From NCBI RefSeq assembly GCF_963667135.1, contig NZ_OY762974.1, forward strand, positions 2,914,001-2,978,000: DNA of 64,000 nucleotides. The letters run 5' to 3'. Shown in pieces: positions 24,997 through 33,990 of this stretch (position 1 is the stretch's first letter; every line of letters starts with the position of its first letter). The notes beneath the pieces were generated by a model that saw only the letters and a program-made list of their open reading frames with translations, had not been told where the DNA came from and searched no databases. The DNA is from an uncultured Macellibacteroides sp. (GTDB taxonomy: Bacteria > Bacteroidota > Bacteroidia > Bacteroidales > Tannerellaceae). Both the position numbers and the translations under genes were made by a program.

Positions 24997-27924
24997 ATGA
25001 GTGCCGAACCGATGAATAATCGTATCACATCCTACCATGCTAAGTATTTTGCCTACGACCTTACCAGGCAATTTCCATCCAATGATTTGGATAAACTAAC
25101 TGCGTCATTGCATGATGCACAGGTTGATTTGAATCCGCATCAGGTGGAGGCAGCTTTATTTGCCTTTAAGTCACCGTTGTCTAATGGTGCTATTTTAGCA
25201 GATGAAGTAGGTTTGGGAAAAACAATTGAAGCTGGAATAATACTTTCACAGCATTGGGCTGAAAGGAAACGGAGACTGCTTATTATTTGTCCTGCTAATT
25301 TAAGGAAACAGTGGAATCAGGAATTACAAGATAAGTTTTTTATTCCCTCAGTTATTCTTGAGAATAAGTCGTTTAATGAAGAAATAAGTAACAATGGAAA
25401 TTTGAATCCCTTTATTCAAATGGATGCCGTTATTATTTGTTCCTTTCAGTTTGCAAAAACTAAAGCAGCCTATTTACAACTTACAGATTGGAATCTGGTT
25501 GTAATAGACGAAGCACACAGATTGCGTAATGTGTACAAACCAACCAATAAAATTGGTAACTCTATTAAGAATGCGTTGCTTAAAAAGCGGAAAATATTGC
25601 TTACAGCTACCCCTCTTCAAAATTCAATACTCGAATTATATGGATTGGTAAGCCTGATAGATGATTATATTTTTGGAGATCAGAAAAGCTTTAAAAGTCA
25701 ATATAGTCACCAGTTGGACGAAGGCAATTACGGAATATTAAAGTCGCGTTTGCAAACAGTATGTAAGCGAACGCTTCGCAGGCAGGTGCTGGAGTATATT
25801 AATTATACTAAGCGTATTGCTATTCTGGAAGAGTTTTATCCCAAAGACGACGAACAATTACTTTACGACAATATATCCGATTATTTGCAACGTCCGCAAC
25901 TATATGCCCTGCCATCAAGTCAGCGCCAGTTAATGACGCTTATTTTACGTAAACTTTTGGCTTCTTCTTCTTATGCTATTAGAGGAACTTTAGACAGTTT
26001 AATAGTAAGACTGGAAGCAATCCTTTTGAAAAATGAGCCTAAGAATAACCTTGATCTGGAATTGGATTTCGAAGGGATAAATGAACTTTCTGATGAATGG
26101 AATGCCGACACAGACGAGGAAGAACTAATCCAAGAAGTGGTTTATTCTGTTGATGATATTGAACAGATTAAACAGGAATTAGACGAATTAAAGCAGTATC
26201 GCAATTTAGCATTTGCTATTAAAGAAAATAGCAAGGCATCGCATTTGCAAGTGGCTTTAGAAAAAGGTTTTGATCAGCTCGAAAAACTTGGGGCTAATCA
26301 GAAAGCATTAATTTTTACAGAATCGCGCCGTACCCAGGATTATGTCGTCGAATTACTGGAAATGAACGGTTACAAGGGAAAAGTGATACGCTTTAACGGG
26401 GTAAATAACGATCCTAAATCGAATGCAATATATAAAGCTTGGTTAAAACAGCATAAAGACAGTGATAGAATTACCGGATCGGCTTCGGCCGACAAACGTG
26501 CCGCCTTGGTCGATTACTTCAGGGACGAAGCAACCATTATGGTTGCCACCGAAGCTGCAGCCGAAGGTATAAATCTGCAATTCTGTTCCTTAATTGTTAA
26601 TTATGATTTGCCTTGGAATCCGCAACGTATCGAACAACGGATTGGCCGGTGTCATAGATATGGCCAGAAGTTTGATGTGGTGGTGGTTAATTTTCTGAAT
26701 AAAGCAAATGCAGCTGATGCGCGTGTATATAAGTTATTGGACGAAAAGTTCCGGTTATTTGATGGTGTGTTTGGATCCAGCGACGAAGTGTTGGGAAGTA
26801 TAGGTAACGGCATTGATTTTGAGAAACGGATTGCTCAAATATATAACAATTACCGTACACCCTACGAGATAAATGAGGCATTTAATGTATTACAGGAAGA
26901 ATTACAGGAACAAATTTCTGATAGAATGTTATCAGCACGTACCACACTTCTTGAGAACTTTGACGAAGCGGTAAGAGAAAAACTGCGATTTAATTTTGCA
27001 CAAAGTCAACTAAATCTAAATAAGTTTGAAAAACGATTTTGGGATGTTACAAGCTTTTTTTTAAGTCCCTATGCCGAATTCAATGCAGAGGAAAATCAGT
27101 TTGTCTTAAGAATGAATCCTTTCCATGGTTCTGGGATTCCTTTAGGATATTATTCTCTCATTAAAACCAACGAACATGGGAAAAAAAATGAGCAGGCTAT
27201 CCCGGACGAGTATCATATTTACCGAAAAGGTCATCCATTGGCACAAGCTGTTTTATCTTCGTGTAAAGCATTAAACACCCCGTCAAAAGAAATTATCTTT
27301 GATTATTCTAACACGCCAACCAAAATCTCATTGTTGGAAAGCCGTGTAGGCGAATCGGGATGGCTTCGGATAAATCTATATTCTATTCTTTCGTTCGAAC
27401 AAGATGATTCTTTTTTGATAGCTTGTTTTGCGGAAGATGGAACTGAGCTTGAAACAGAGTTTGCTGAAAGGCTTTTTTCGCTACATGGTTATGAAACATA
27501 CGAAGTTGCTGTTCCCGAAGAAGTGAAGATTCGATGTGAAGAATTAATTGTTGCTCAAAAAGAAAAAGCCGGAGAGGTAAATAATATCAGAAACCGGCAA
27601 TTCTTTGATGAAGAGATTGATAAACTGGATATTTGGGCAGACGATATGAAGATAAGTCTGGAAAAAGAGATAAAAGATCTGGATGCCGAAATTAAATTAA
27701 GGAAGGCTGAAGCCAAGAAATTGCTTAACTTAGAGGCGAAAATTGCTGCGCAACGCTTAGTAAAGGAGCTTGAAAAGAAACGGAGTGTTAAAAGAAAGAA
27801 TCTTTATGAGGCTCAGGACGAGATTGATGATAAGAAAGAGACTCTTTTATCCGAAGTAGAACAGAGGCTTGAGAAAAAGATTGAAGAAATAGAATTATTT
27901 ACCATTAAGTGGAAAATAACATAA
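24997..27924 (+). CDS. SNF2-family helicase (HepA/RapA-like) of a defence island
   Basis: A 975-residue ATP-dependent DNA translocase. The N-terminal RecA lobe shows NPHQVEAALFAF, ADEVGLGKT (Walker A, about 68-76), the DEAH box VVIDEAHRLRN (about 167-177) and LLTATPLQN. The second lobe shows ALIFTESRRTQDYV, ATEAAAEGINLQFC and QRIEQRIGRCHRYGQ (about 540-555). The last 130 residues are a charged coiled coil (EKEIKDLDAEIKLRKAEAKKLL). SNF2 helicases accompany DISARM and other phage-defence loci, probably moving on invading DNA. It is the first gene of the eight-gene plus-strand run; the next starts 3 bases later. No nuclease motif is seen in it. Confidence 0.92.
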   Translation: MSAEPMNNRITSYHAKYFAYDLTRQFPSNDLDKLTASLHDAQVDLNPHQVEAALFAFKSPLSNGAILADEVGLGKTIEAGIILSQHWAERKRRLLIICPANLRKQWNQELQDKFFIPSVILENKSFNEEISNNGNLNPFIQMDAVIICSFQFAKTKAAYLQLTDWNLVVIDEAHRLRNVYKPTNKIGNSIKNALLKKRKILLTATPLQNSILELYGLVSLIDDYIFGDQKSFKSQYSHQLDEGNYGILKSRLQTVCKRTLRRQVLEYINYTKRIAILEEFYPKDDEQLLYDNISDYLQRPQLYALPSSQRQLMTLILRKLLASSSYAIRGTLDSLIVRLEAILLKNEPKNNLDLELDFEGINELSDEWNADTDEEELIQEVVYSVDDIEQIKQELDELKQYRNLAFAIKENSKASHLQVALEKGFDQLEKLGANQKALIFTESRRTQDYVVELLEMNGYKGKVIRFNGVNNDPKSNAIYKAWLKQHKDSDRITGSASADKRAALVDYFRDEATIMVATEAAAEGINLQFCSLIVNYDLPWNPQRIEQRIGRCHRYGQKFDVVVVNFLNKANAADARVYKLLDEKFRLFDGVFGSSDEVLGSIGNGIDFEKRIAQIYNNYRTPYEINEAFNVLQEELQEQISDRMLSARTTLLENFDEAVREKLRFNFAQSQLNLNKFEKRFWDVTSFFLSPYAEFNAEENQFVLRMNPFHGSGIPLGYYSLIKTNEHGKKNEQAIPDEYHIYRKGHPLAQAVLSSCKALNTPSKEIIFDYSNTPTKISLLESRVGESGWLRINLYSILSFEQDDSFLIACFAEDGTELETEFAERLFSLHGYETYEVAVPEEVKIRCEELIVAQKEKAGEVNNIRNRQFFDEEIDKLDIWADDMKISLEKEIKDLDAEIKLRKAEAKKLLNLEAKIAAQRLVKELEKKRSVKRKNLYEAQDEIDDKKETLLSEVEQRLEKKIEEIELFTIKWKIT

Positions 27925-27927
27925 AAT

Positions 27928-29013
27928 ATGATAGAGAATATTATCATTGAAAATTACAAATCTATTAAGCACCTTGAACTGGAGCTTAAGAAAATAAATA
28001 TCCTGATAGGATCAAACGGGGTTGGTAAAAGTAATTTTATCTCCTTCTTCGAGATGATCAATGCGATCTATAACCAACGGTTTGGCTCATATACTTTAGA
28101 AAGAGGAGGTATTGATAACTTACTCTATTTCGGTAGAAAACAATCTCCGTATATTAAAGGATTGATTGATTTTAATAATACGAATGCTTATTTCTTTACT
28201 TTAAAACCTGCAGAAAGTAAAGGTTTTATTGAAGATACTGGAGATTTTTATAACAGGAATAAGATCGGAAAGCAATATAGTTTGTGGGATAGGAAATATT
28301 GGGATAAAGCAGTTGAAGAATCAAAGTTTATCGAAGAAAAGATTCATTGGAGAGCTCCTCATGTTAAAAAATACCTGGAGAGTTTCCTTGTTTATCACTT
28401 TCATGATACAACCCGTTCTTCAGCAATGAAACAACCATGTAATATCTCCGATAATCAATATTTGAGAGAGAATGGTTCTAATCTTGCAGCTTTACTTTAT
28501 CTTTTATCTCAAAACAATCCGAAGGTCTTTAAAATGATTGAGGGTGTGATTCGCTCTGTGGCTCCATTTTTTGAACGTTTTGACCTCAAACCTGACAAGC
28601 TGAAACCGCAAATGATTCAATTGGAATGGAAGGAAAAAGAGAGCGATATGTATTTTAATGGTTATAATTTCTCTGATGGAACATTGCGCTTTATTGCTTT
28701 AACGACGTTGCTTATGCAGCCAGAACCGCCGGAAGTAATTATTATAGATGAGCCGGAATTAGGATTACATCCGGCAGCCATTAATAAACTGGCAGCTATG
28801 ATTCGTAAAGCATCCGTAAAGAGTCAATTAATTGTGTCTACCCAATCTCCCAATTTAGTTAATCAGTTTGAACCGGAAGATGTAGTGGTTGTAGATAGAA
28901 AGGAGAATCAGTCTGTTTTCAACCGTTTAGATAAAGATAATCTGACTTCCTGGCTGGAAGATTATACCCTTGGTGATTTGTGGGAAAAGAATCTAATAGG
29001 AGGTCAGCCATGA
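27928..29013 (+). CDS. AAA ATPase, OLD/RecF-like (AAA_21), first ATPase of the island
   Basis: A 361-residue SMC-like ATPase: IIIENYKSIKHLELEL, Walker A IGSNGVGKSNFI (about 29-40), DGTLRFIALTTLL as the signature region, Walker B VIIIDEPELGLHPAAI (about 270-285), and a H-loop-like IVSTQSPNLVNQF. There is no TOPRIM nuclease in the same chain; the next gene, overlapping by 4 bases, supplies a TOPRIM-like partner. This split arrangement recalls the AbiL (RloA/RloB) and PARIS-type two-gene systems, where an ATPase senses infection and controls a nuclease or toxin. The link is by family logic only. Confidence 0.88.
   Translation: MIENIIIENYKSIKHLELELKKINILIGSNGVGKSNFISFFEMINAIYNQRFGSYTLERGGIDNLLYFGRKQSPYIKGLIDFNNTNAYFFTLKPAESKGFIEDTGDFYNRNKIGKQYSLWDRKYWDKAVEESKFIEEKIHWRAPHVKKYLESFLVYHFHDTTRSSAMKQPCNISDNQYLRENGSNLAALLYLLSQNNPKVFKMIEGVIRSVAPFFERFDLKPDKLKPQMIQLEWKEKESDMYFNGYNFSDGTLRFIALTTLLMQPEPPEVIIIDEPELGLHPAAINKLAAMIRKASVKSQLIVSTQSPNLVNQFEPEDVVVVDRKENQSVFNRLDKDNLTSWLEDYTLGDLWEKNLIGGQP
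28998..29003 (+). promoter_or_regulatory. Consensus Shine-Dalgarno that fixes the DUF4276 start
   Basis: AGGAGG lies 6 bases before ATG 29010. It is an unusually perfect site for a Bacteroidetes gene and supports 29010 rather than the upstream in-frame codon at 28980. Confidence 0.7.
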
Positions 29014-29666
29014 AAAGACTGATTATTATTGTTGAAGGACAAACAGAGCAGGAATTTGTCAATAATGTTTTAGCTCCATACTTAAGAGAGAAAGAGATTT
29101 ATTCGGTTACAGCTGTTCCTATTCATAAAAGTGGCGGGGGTAAAGGAGGAATGTCTAACTATGATCACCTAAAGAATGATATAATGAAATTCTTACAGTC
29201 TGAAAAAGATATTGTTCTGACTACTTTTATCGACTTTTTCAGAATTCCAACCAATATGCCTGGCTATGCGGATTGTGTGATTGAAGGAGTTCCTCATACA
29301 GATCAGGTGGATCGTTTGGAAGTAGCTTTAGGTGATGCAATTAATGATTGCCGGTTTATTCCTTACATTCAATTGCATGAATTTGAAGCCCTGCTTTTTA
29401 GTTCAAACAAAGGTTTTGAATATTTTTACGACCTTACAGTTTACAATAAAACAAAGCAAATCGTTGATTCATTTGCTAACCCGGAAGACATCAACTCCTC
29501 CCCTCAAACAGCGCCTTCCAAAAGGTTGTTGTTTATTAAACCTGATTACGACAAGGTTTTGGAAGGAAATTTGATAGCAATGGAAGTAGGCATAAGTTCA
29601 ATTTTGGAAAAGTGCCCAAGATTTAAAGTATGGGTAGAGAAGCTTTGTGATGTGGTTACTAAATAA
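29010..29666 (+). CDS. DUF4276 protein, TOPRIM-like partner of the first ATPase
   Basis: A 218-residue protein starting MKRLIIIVEGQTEQEF, with a conserved Glu in the EGQTE motif, then TTFIDFF and HEFEALLFS, the hallmarks of DUF4276 and related RloB-type TOPRIM-fold proteins. ATG 29010 overlaps the preceding TGA (ATGA) and has an AGGAGG site; an upstream in-frame start at 28980 would lie inside the ATPase gene and is not preferred. DUF4276 proteins are usually encoded beside AAA ATPases in defence islands. Nuclease activity is suspected, not shown. Confidence 0.88.
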   Translation: MKRLIIIVEGQTEQEFVNNVLAPYLREKEIYSVTAVPIHKSGGGKGGMSNYDHLKNDIMKFLQSEKDIVLTTFIDFFRIPTNMPGYADCVIEGVPHTDQVDRLEVALGDAINDCRFIPYIQLHEFEALLFSSNKGFEYFYDLTVYNKTKQIVDSFANPEDINSSPQTAPSKRLLFIKPDYDKVLEGNLIAMEVGISSILEKCPRFKVWVEKLCDVVTK

Positions 29667-29677
29667 TATCAAGAGGT

Positions 29678-30250
29678 ATGGAAAAGGAAAAAGTAATAAC
29701 TCGGCTGGAAAAGATTATTTCGGAAGAAACGAATCTAACCCCTGATAAGATTGAATCTGGGATGTCTTCTGTTATTTCAGTTTTACAAATGTGTAATTAT
29801 AATAAAGATAGTGATTATATTTCTCAAATACAACGAATGAAAGGGGAAGTGAAATTTTTCACGAATAAGAATATATCGGGGTTCAAAGTTTATAAAACAT
29901 TTAAGGGACTAAAAGATGCATTTATTAATCTTGTTGAAGTACTCATAGAAGAAATAGTTGAAATGGGTTTACCTGAACATAAAATAGAGAAATTACCAGA
30001 AGTTAGTTTAACTGTAACCCAACATCAGAACCAAACTCAAGAAATAGCAATTAGCATATATCTTGAATCTATCAGAGGTGAATTGACGGGAAGGCAAATG
30101 GATGAGATTAGAGAAATTCTAAAAGAAATAAAAGACATTAGCATTGCTAAACCTCAAGTTATTGAAAAATTAAAAAGTTTTGGAGGAGATGTTCTTTCAA
30201 ATATAATTGCAAACATAATAACGAATCCAACTATATTGGCAAGCTTCTGA
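29678..30250 (+). CDS. Hypothetical protein of the defence island
   Basis: A 190-residue soluble protein not recognised as a known family. It is rich in Lys and Glu; the N-terminal 50 residues are helical (VITRLEKIISEETNL), the middle is basic (MKGEVKFFTNKNISGFKVYKTFKGL), and the last third is amphipathic helix with TQHQNQTQEIAISIYLESIRGELTGRQMDEIREILKEI. The TGRQMDEI segment and the Gly-rich end (FGGDVLSNIIANIIT) resemble tails of small infection-sensing proteins in defence loci, but this is weak. It lies 11 bases after the DUF4276 gene and 27 bases before the methylase. Confidence 0.7.
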   Translation: MEKEKVITRLEKIISEETNLTPDKIESGMSSVISVLQMCNYNKDSDYISQIQRMKGEVKFFTNKNISGFKVYKTFKGLKDAFINLVEVLIEEIVEMGLPEHKIEKLPEVSLTVTQHQNQTQEIAISIYLESIRGELTGRQMDEIREILKEIKDISIAKPQVIEKLKSFGGDVLSNIIANIITNPTILASF

Positions 30251-30277
30251 TGAAGAAAATAATATTGACAAACAACT

Positions 30278-31993
30278 ATGCAACAAGATAAATTACAGAA
30301 ACTGGAATTAACGTGGATAGGTAAAGGGGATGAACCTGTACTTGAGCCTCGGATTTTAATAGAAAATCCAGAATATAGCTTTGGTGATCCAAACTCCGAG
30401 AATATGCTGATTCATGGAGATAACCTTTTGGCTTTGAAAGCTCTTGAGCAAGATTATGCTGGCAAAATTAAATGTATCTATATAGATCCTCCATACAATA
30501 CAGGAAATGCTTTCGAGCATTATGACGATGGTGTGGAGCATTCAGTCTGGCTATCGTTAATGAGTTCCCGATTAAAATTGCTGCATAAATTATTGTCTAG
30601 TAATGGTTCAATCTGGATTTCTATTGATGATGATGAATGTCATTATTTAAAGATATTATGCGATGAAATATTTGGTAGACAAAACTTTATAGCATCAAAT
30701 GTGTGGCAAAAAAGGTATTCGCGAGAAAATAGGGAAGCGATTGGGGATGTTCATGAATATATTCTTGTGTACTCAAAAAATCCTAATAGTTTTAAATGCG
30801 AAAGAAATTTAGTGCCAATGACTGATGTTCAGACTGCAGTTTATAAAAATCCGAATAATGATTCTAAAGGACGATGGCGTGCTGTACCTCTAACAGCGCA
30901 AGCTGGTCATGCTACATCTGAACAATTTTATGAGATAACAGCTCCTGGAGGGAAAGTCCATATCCCACCGAAAGGAAGATGTTGGGGTATCTCGAAACAT
31001 ACATTTGAAAAGTATAGAAAAGAAGGGAAAATTTACTTTGGTAAAGATGGAAATAGTCAACCCAACCTTATTCGTTATTTAAGTGAAGTTTCTGGTGTTG
31101 CACCTTGGACCTGGTGGCCTAGTGATGAGGTTGGACATACCGATTCTGCAAAAAAAGAAATTTATCAATTGTTTGGCAAAGTAAATGCTTTTGACACACC
31201 AAAGCCAGAATCATTATTACAAAGGGTTATACATATAGCTACAAATCCTGGTGATATCATTCTTGACAGCTTTTTAGGTTCTGGCACTGCTGCTGCCGTG
31301 GCGCATAAGATGGGACGTAAATGGATAGGAGTGGAGTTAGGAGAGCATGCTAAGACACATTGTTTTCCGCGTTTAAAGATGGTTGTTGACGGATCTGATC
31401 AGGGGGGTATTTCTAAATCGGTAAATTGGAAAGGTGGTGGCGGTTTTAAGTTCTATGAACTGGCTCCTAGTTTATTGAATGAGGATAAGTATGGAAATCT
31501 TGTTATTAATAAAGAGTACAATTCGTCTATGCTGGCTGCAGCGATGACAAAGCAAGAAGGATATAAATATCTTCCCGATGAAACGGTTTATTGGAAACAA
31601 GGTAAATCCAGTGAGCAGGATTATATCTATACAACTACTCAATTCATCACAGTGGAAACATTAGAATGTATTCACGACGAGATGCAACCAGGAGAGAGTT
31701 TGCTTATTTGCTGCACAGCATTTCAGAAAGAATGTAAAAATCGCTTTGGAAATATCACCATCAAAAAGATCCCTCAAATATTATTGGGTAGATGTGAATT
31801 CGGAAAAGAAGACTACAGTCTCAATATCATAAACATGCCAGCTGCCGATAGTGAAGATGATGAAGCGTGTTGCTTTGACGATGAAGAGGATATTGATATA
31901 TTTGATGATGAAAACTCAAATCTAGACGAACAGTCAAATACAGAAGATAATAGTAACCATAATGACTTACCTATTCAGGGAAGTTTGTTTTAA
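30278..31993 (+). CDS. Type III-like DNA methyltransferase (Mod), beta class
   Basis: A 571-residue adenine-N6 or cytosine-N4 methyltransferase. The catalytic motif DPPY is at residues 70-73 (CIYIDPPYNTGNAF) and the AdoMet motif comes later, as FLGSGTAAAVAHKMGRKWIGVELGEH at about 332-357, so the order is beta class, as in type III Mod subunits. A target-recognition region lies between them. The C-terminal 150 residues (about 420-571) are less conserved and end in a run of Asp/Glu and Asn. It would protect host DNA and pair with the helicase at 33991. The specificity cannot be read from sequence. Confidence 0.93.
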   Translation: MQQDKLQKLELTWIGKGDEPVLEPRILIENPEYSFGDPNSENMLIHGDNLLALKALEQDYAGKIKCIYIDPPYNTGNAFEHYDDGVEHSVWLSLMSSRLKLLHKLLSSNGSIWISIDDDECHYLKILCDEIFGRQNFIASNVWQKRYSRENREAIGDVHEYILVYSKNPNSFKCERNLVPMTDVQTAVYKNPNNDSKGRWRAVPLTAQAGHATSEQFYEITAPGGKVHIPPKGRCWGISKHTFEKYRKEGKIYFGKDGNSQPNLIRYLSEVSGVAPWTWWPSDEVGHTDSAKKEIYQLFGKVNAFDTPKPESLLQRVIHIATNPGDIILDSFLGSGTAAAVAHKMGRKWIGVELGEHAKTHCFPRLKMVVDGSDQGGISKSVNWKGGGGFKFYELAPSLLNEDKYGNLVINKEYNSSMLAAAMTKQEGYKYLPDETVYWKQGKSSEQDYIYTTTQFITVETLECIHDEMQPGESLLICCTAFQKECKNRFGNITIKKIPQILLGRCEFGKEDYSLNIINMPAADSEDDEACCFDDEEDIDIFDDENSNLDEQSNTEDNSNHNDLPIQGSLF

Positions 31994-32004
31994 TTCAAAA
32001 AGAT

Positions 32005-33276
32005 ATGGCACATTTAATAATTAGAAATATAGGTCCTATCAAGGAAGTCGATATCGAACTAAACAAGATCAATGTCATTATGGGTCCACAGAGTAGTGGC
32101 AAAAGCACAATTAATAAAATTGCCTGCTATTGTTCGTGGGTGGAGAAAACTGTATTGATGGAACAGTCTTTTGATAATTTTAATCATGATATTTTTGTGA
32201 ACAAACTAATTAGCTTCCATAAACTAGATGGATATATAAGAGATGATAGCTATATTCATTATGAATCGAATGTCCTGAAAATGATTTGTGAGTATGGAGT
32301 TGTCAATCTTGATTGGAAAGACAAATATGCATATAAACGACCCAAAATATCATTTATTCCATCCGAACGCAATATTATAGCAACTATTCCGAATTGGTGG
32401 GAAGTGAAATTCTCAGGCAATAATATTCGCAATTTTATGGCAGAATGGAATGAGTCACGTGTGCCATATACTGTTGATTCGCCTCTGGAAATATTAAAGT
32501 TAGGCGTGAAATATTATTATGATAAATCAAGCGGCGCTGATTATGTTAGTATTGATGAAAATAACGATCTTAAACTAACAAATACATCAAGTGGCCTACA
32601 GTCAATTATACCTCTTTGTGTCCTAATTGAATATCTTACAAGATGGATATACGATAATCTCGAAAATCAGAGTGTTAAGTATATTGAACAAGCAATTGAA
32701 CTATCTTCTAAACTGTTTGACGAAGTATATAATAAAACTACAAAAGATATTGACAGGACAGGGGATAAAAGAACAATTAGAATTGGACCAGACGGAGTTA
32801 AAACTAATTTTTCTTTTTCTTCTTTATCAAAAGAAGATGCCGCTAAATTTGAAACTCAGTTAAGCAAGCTGACTAAAAATCAAAATACTGAATTGTATAT
32901 CGAAGAACCGGAGCAAAATCTATTTCCATCCTCTCAAAGAGATTTGATGTATTTTCTTTTAAAAGCTATAAAAGGGAATATGGATCATAAATTGTTTTTA
33001 ACAACACATAGCCCTTATATCCTCTATGCTTTAAATAACTGCATGATGGGGTATTTGGTAAAAGATAATATGCCGGAAGATGAAGCTAAAGAGTTGCTTT
33101 GTTATCCGGCATGGATTGATCCTAAGCTGGTTTCTGTTTGGGAGATAGTTGATGGGCGATTGCGTAATATTCAGGATAAAGATAATATTGTTTCGGAAAA
33201 TTATTTCGATCAAAAAATGACGGAACTGACCAACGAATATTATCAAATGCTAAACTATTACGAGGATGAAGAGTAG
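32005..33276 (+). CDS. Second AAA ATPase of the island
   Basis: A 423-residue RecF/SMC-like ATPase: HLIIRNIGPIKEVDIEL, Walker A MGPQSSGKST (about 27-36), a middle that is not conserved, Walker B ELYIEEPEQNLFPSSQ (about 295-310) and FLTTHSPYILYALNN (about 333-347). It lies 11 bases after the methylase. Its last 11 bases overlap the start of the next gene, so the two products are likely coupled. It differs from the first ATPase in length and middle region, so it is not a recent duplicate. A regulated ATPase-effector role is likely by analogy with Septu and PARIS. Confidence 0.87.
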   Translation: MAHLIIRNIGPIKEVDIELNKINVIMGPQSSGKSTINKIACYCSWVEKTVLMEQSFDNFNHDIFVNKLISFHKLDGYIRDDSYIHYESNVLKMICEYGVVNLDWKDKYAYKRPKISFIPSERNIIATIPNWWEVKFSGNNIRNFMAEWNESRVPYTVDSPLEILKLGVKYYYDKSSGADYVSIDENNDLKLTNTSSGLQSIIPLCVLIEYLTRWIYDNLENQSVKYIEQAIELSSKLFDEVYNKTTKDIDRTGDKRTIRIGPDGVKTNFSFSSLSKEDAAKFETQLSKLTKNQNTELYIEEPEQNLFPSSQRDLMYFLLKAIKGNMDHKLFLTTHSPYILYALNNCMMGYLVKDNMPEDEAKELLCYPAWIDPKLVSVWEIVDGRLRNIQDKDNIVSENYFDQKMTELTNEYYQMLNYYEDEE

Positions 33277-33838
33277 AATTGAGAAGTCGTATCCTAAAAT
33301 TAGTTTTGTTGAAACGTCTTGGCCTGAAATTCACGTGGCAGATTATTCTGATAAAACGGGTTCTACTCGTACTATAGAGTATCATGAAACCAAACCCGCG
33401 GATATTAATAGTCTTACACTGATAAATGATGGTGCTTTACATATTACAGCTGCTACTTTGAATGAGCAATCTATGACCGATCCTGAAACTGACAAAGAAA
33501 TGTCACATTGTGAATGTGTTCTTTTCCCACATCAAAATGATGAAGGAACATGGGTTTTGTTTGTTGAGATTAAAGACTGTAAAGTGAGGAATATGAGTGA
33601 GTATTTTAAGAAGGCTAAAGAACAAATTGTTGCAACAGTTGCTGATTTTCGTAATAGAGAGGTTATCCCAAAAGGAAAGAATGCTCACGCAGTGATATCT
33701 TTTCCTAATAAGACAAAGACAAACTATTATAATCAAATTATTCATCAAGGAGACAGAACTGCTTTTCTTCATCAGCATAAAATTATTATAATGGCTACAA
33801 ATACAATAACGATCAAGAATAACAGAAGTCTTTCGTAG
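33266..33838 (+). CDS. Small protein with a nuclease-like ExK motif, partner of the second ATPase
   Basis: A 190-residue protein, not recognised as a known family. The middle shows WVLFVEIKDCKVRN (about residues 94-107), a hydrophobic strand followed by E-x-K, and an upstream acidic HCECVLFP stretch, which together look like a PD-(D/E)xK nuclease core; the later TVADFRNREVIPKGKNAHAVISFPNK could be the next helix and strand. The catalytic assignment is tentative. Its ATG lies inside the end of the second ATPase gene. A 152-base gap follows, before the restriction helicase. Confidence 0.72.
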   Translation: MKSRIEKSYPKISFVETSWPEIHVADYSDKTGSTRTIEYHETKPADINSLTLINDGALHITAATLNEQSMTDPETDKEMSHCECVLFPHQNDEGTWVLFVEIKDCKVRNMSEYFKKAKEQIVATVADFRNREVIPKGKNAHAVISFPNKTKTNYYNQIIHQGDRTAFLHQHKIIIMATNTITIKNNRSLS

Positions 33839-33990
33839 CATGACCAGATATTCTTATTTGATGGTTATTTGATTGCAGGTTGTTTTTAAATCCTATATGA
33901 TTGGTATTCAATCATATTTTATTTGATAGGTCTTTTGTAAATTAAATAATTATTTCCTTTGGGAGCTTACTATTAACTGCTATTTTTATT

